The notes under the pieces were generated by a model, which had not been told where the DNA came from, did not search any database, and worked only from the letters and a program-made list of their open reading frames with translations. From contig UQLN01000099.1 of assembly GCA_900541965.1 (NCBI GenBank), positions 1 to 6,648 of the forward strand: DNA of 6,648 nucleotides, read 5' to 3'. Both the position numbers and the translations under genes were made by a program. Positions within the stretch are counted from its first letter, which is position 1; every line of letters starts with the position of its first letter. Source of the DNA: an uncultured Parabacteroides sp. (GTDB lineage Bacteria; Bacteroidota; Bacteroidia; Bacteroidales; Tannerellaceae). Shown here one piece after another: positions 6,035-6,648 of this stretch.

Positions 6035-6648
6035 TAAGGTGGTTTTTCGTCAAGTTCTTTACATCTGAATAACTTAACCCCGTAAAAATTGAAAAAACAA
6101 ACAAATCCCTTACCAATTCATATTGGGCGTTCTTCATCTTGGCATTGACAAGCAAGTTTATTTCTTCCTTGTCCAGAAATCCCCTGTCTTTGGTTTCAGG
6201 ACTTATCAGATAACCCGCAAAAGGATTAATAGCTAACTGTCCCGAATTGCGAGCAATAGAAACAATATGCTTTACACCTATCATGTATGACCATATCGTA
6301 TTAGTTGAACAACTCCCTTTCCGTTCTCAAATAATGTTCAAAGCCATTAATAAAAGCGAGATCCAGCTCTTTAAGAAAAATATCATCTCACTTATACTCC
6401 TGCTTGATATAACTTTCTATATGACGATATAAAAGACAATATTTTGCATATGTGCCTTTTGCTCTGTTATATCCTACCTTTCGGGAAAACTCTTGGTTGT
6501 GTTTAGCAAACAAGGTTAGGAACGTGTCTTGTTTTACACCTAATCCTAGATAAGCGTTCTTTACTTTATCGGCAGTAACAAAACCGTCAGTCTGCATTAC
6601 TTCCTGATAGTGGCGGTTAATATCCACTCGGATTTTGTCTAAGGCAAT
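6018..6648 (-). pseudogene. Degraded tyrosine recombinase (Bacteroidales integrase), interrupted and 3'-truncated
   Basis: This is the remains of a site-specific integrase of the kind carried by Bacteroidales integrative elements. From the right edge, one frame reads IALDKIRVDINRHYQEVMQT, then DGFVTADKVKNAYLGLG and GTYAKYCLLYRHIESYIKQ, matching the region before and within the core-binding SAM-like domain. It stops at an in-frame TGA (6390-6388). The same frame resumes as DDIFLKELDLAFINGFEHYL and RTERELFN to a TAA (6303-6301). Homology then continues one base out of frame as TNTIWSYMIGVKHIVSIA through NPFAGYLIS, GFLDKEEINLLV and RDLFVFSIFTGLSYSDVKNL, ending after HLKTSFS at a TAA (6020-6018). 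The catalytic lysine, His-Arg box and nucleophilic tyrosine are missing. The box-I position reads TGLS instead of TGLR; Ser here is known in IntDOT-type enzymes. The 5' part continues beyond the window. The fragment looks A/T-richer than the efflux genes. Confidence 0.85.

Noticed and set aside
6247..6432. 61-codon plus-strand open frame at the right end
   Set aside because: It lies antisense to the integrase remnant, has low-complexity Ile/Leu-rich content, and shows no recognisable motif or start context.
5921..6648. tRNA gene or attachment site beside the integrase
   Set aside because: No cloverleaf or CCA-type 3' end and no duplicated core sequence could be found within the window.

Overview
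The window looks chromosomal and comes from a member of the Bacteroidales (Bacteroides/Parabacteroides type). Three things point there. The best promoter match is the Bacteroidetes -7 element TAnnTTTG. The genes have A/T-rich leaders and no clear Shine-Dalgarno sequences. The right-hand integrase remnant belongs to the Bacteroidales tyrosine-recombinase lineage. The species cannot be named from the sequence.

Left and centre (1-4903, all minus strand): a complete tripartite RND efflux operon, read from right to left. It runs from a lipoprotein membrane-fusion protein (3797-4903), through a full-length AcrB/HAE1-type RND permease (645-3773), to a NodT/TolC-type outer-membrane lipoprotein (1-648) that runs off the left edge. 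The spacing is tight: 23 bp between the first two genes, and a 4-base ATGA stop/start overlap between the last two. The proteins should form one inner membrane-periplasm-outer membrane channel that exports toxic compounds using the proton gradient. The catalytic proton-relay residues of the permease are intact. The substrate cannot be read from sequence.

Centre right (4904-5041): a 138-bp divergent regulatory region. It holds a consensus -7 element for the operon but no TTTG at -33. Two direct AGTATG repeats occupy that place, an arrangement expected of an activator-dependent promoter. Facing the other way lie a weak candidate promoter and a small palindrome in front of the regulator gene.

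Right (5042-5920, plus strand): a divergently transcribed AraC/XylS-family regulator with an N-terminal cupin-like effector region and a C-terminal double helix-turn-helix. It is the obvious candidate controller of the pump.

Far right (5921-6648): degraded DNA. A hairpin that makes a good minus-strand terminator closes the region behind the regulator. Beyond it is a decayed tyrosine recombinase on the minus strand, with an in-frame TGA, a frameshift and a lost C-terminal catalytic domain. Near its truncated end a second minus-strand frame reads a plausible protein tail whose stop lies directly before the terminator, which suggests a recombination or deletion junction.

Overall this is an ordinary regulated efflux locus beside a dead mobile-element fragment. 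I found no convincing new system. The items most worth checking are the promoter repeats and the integrase junction.
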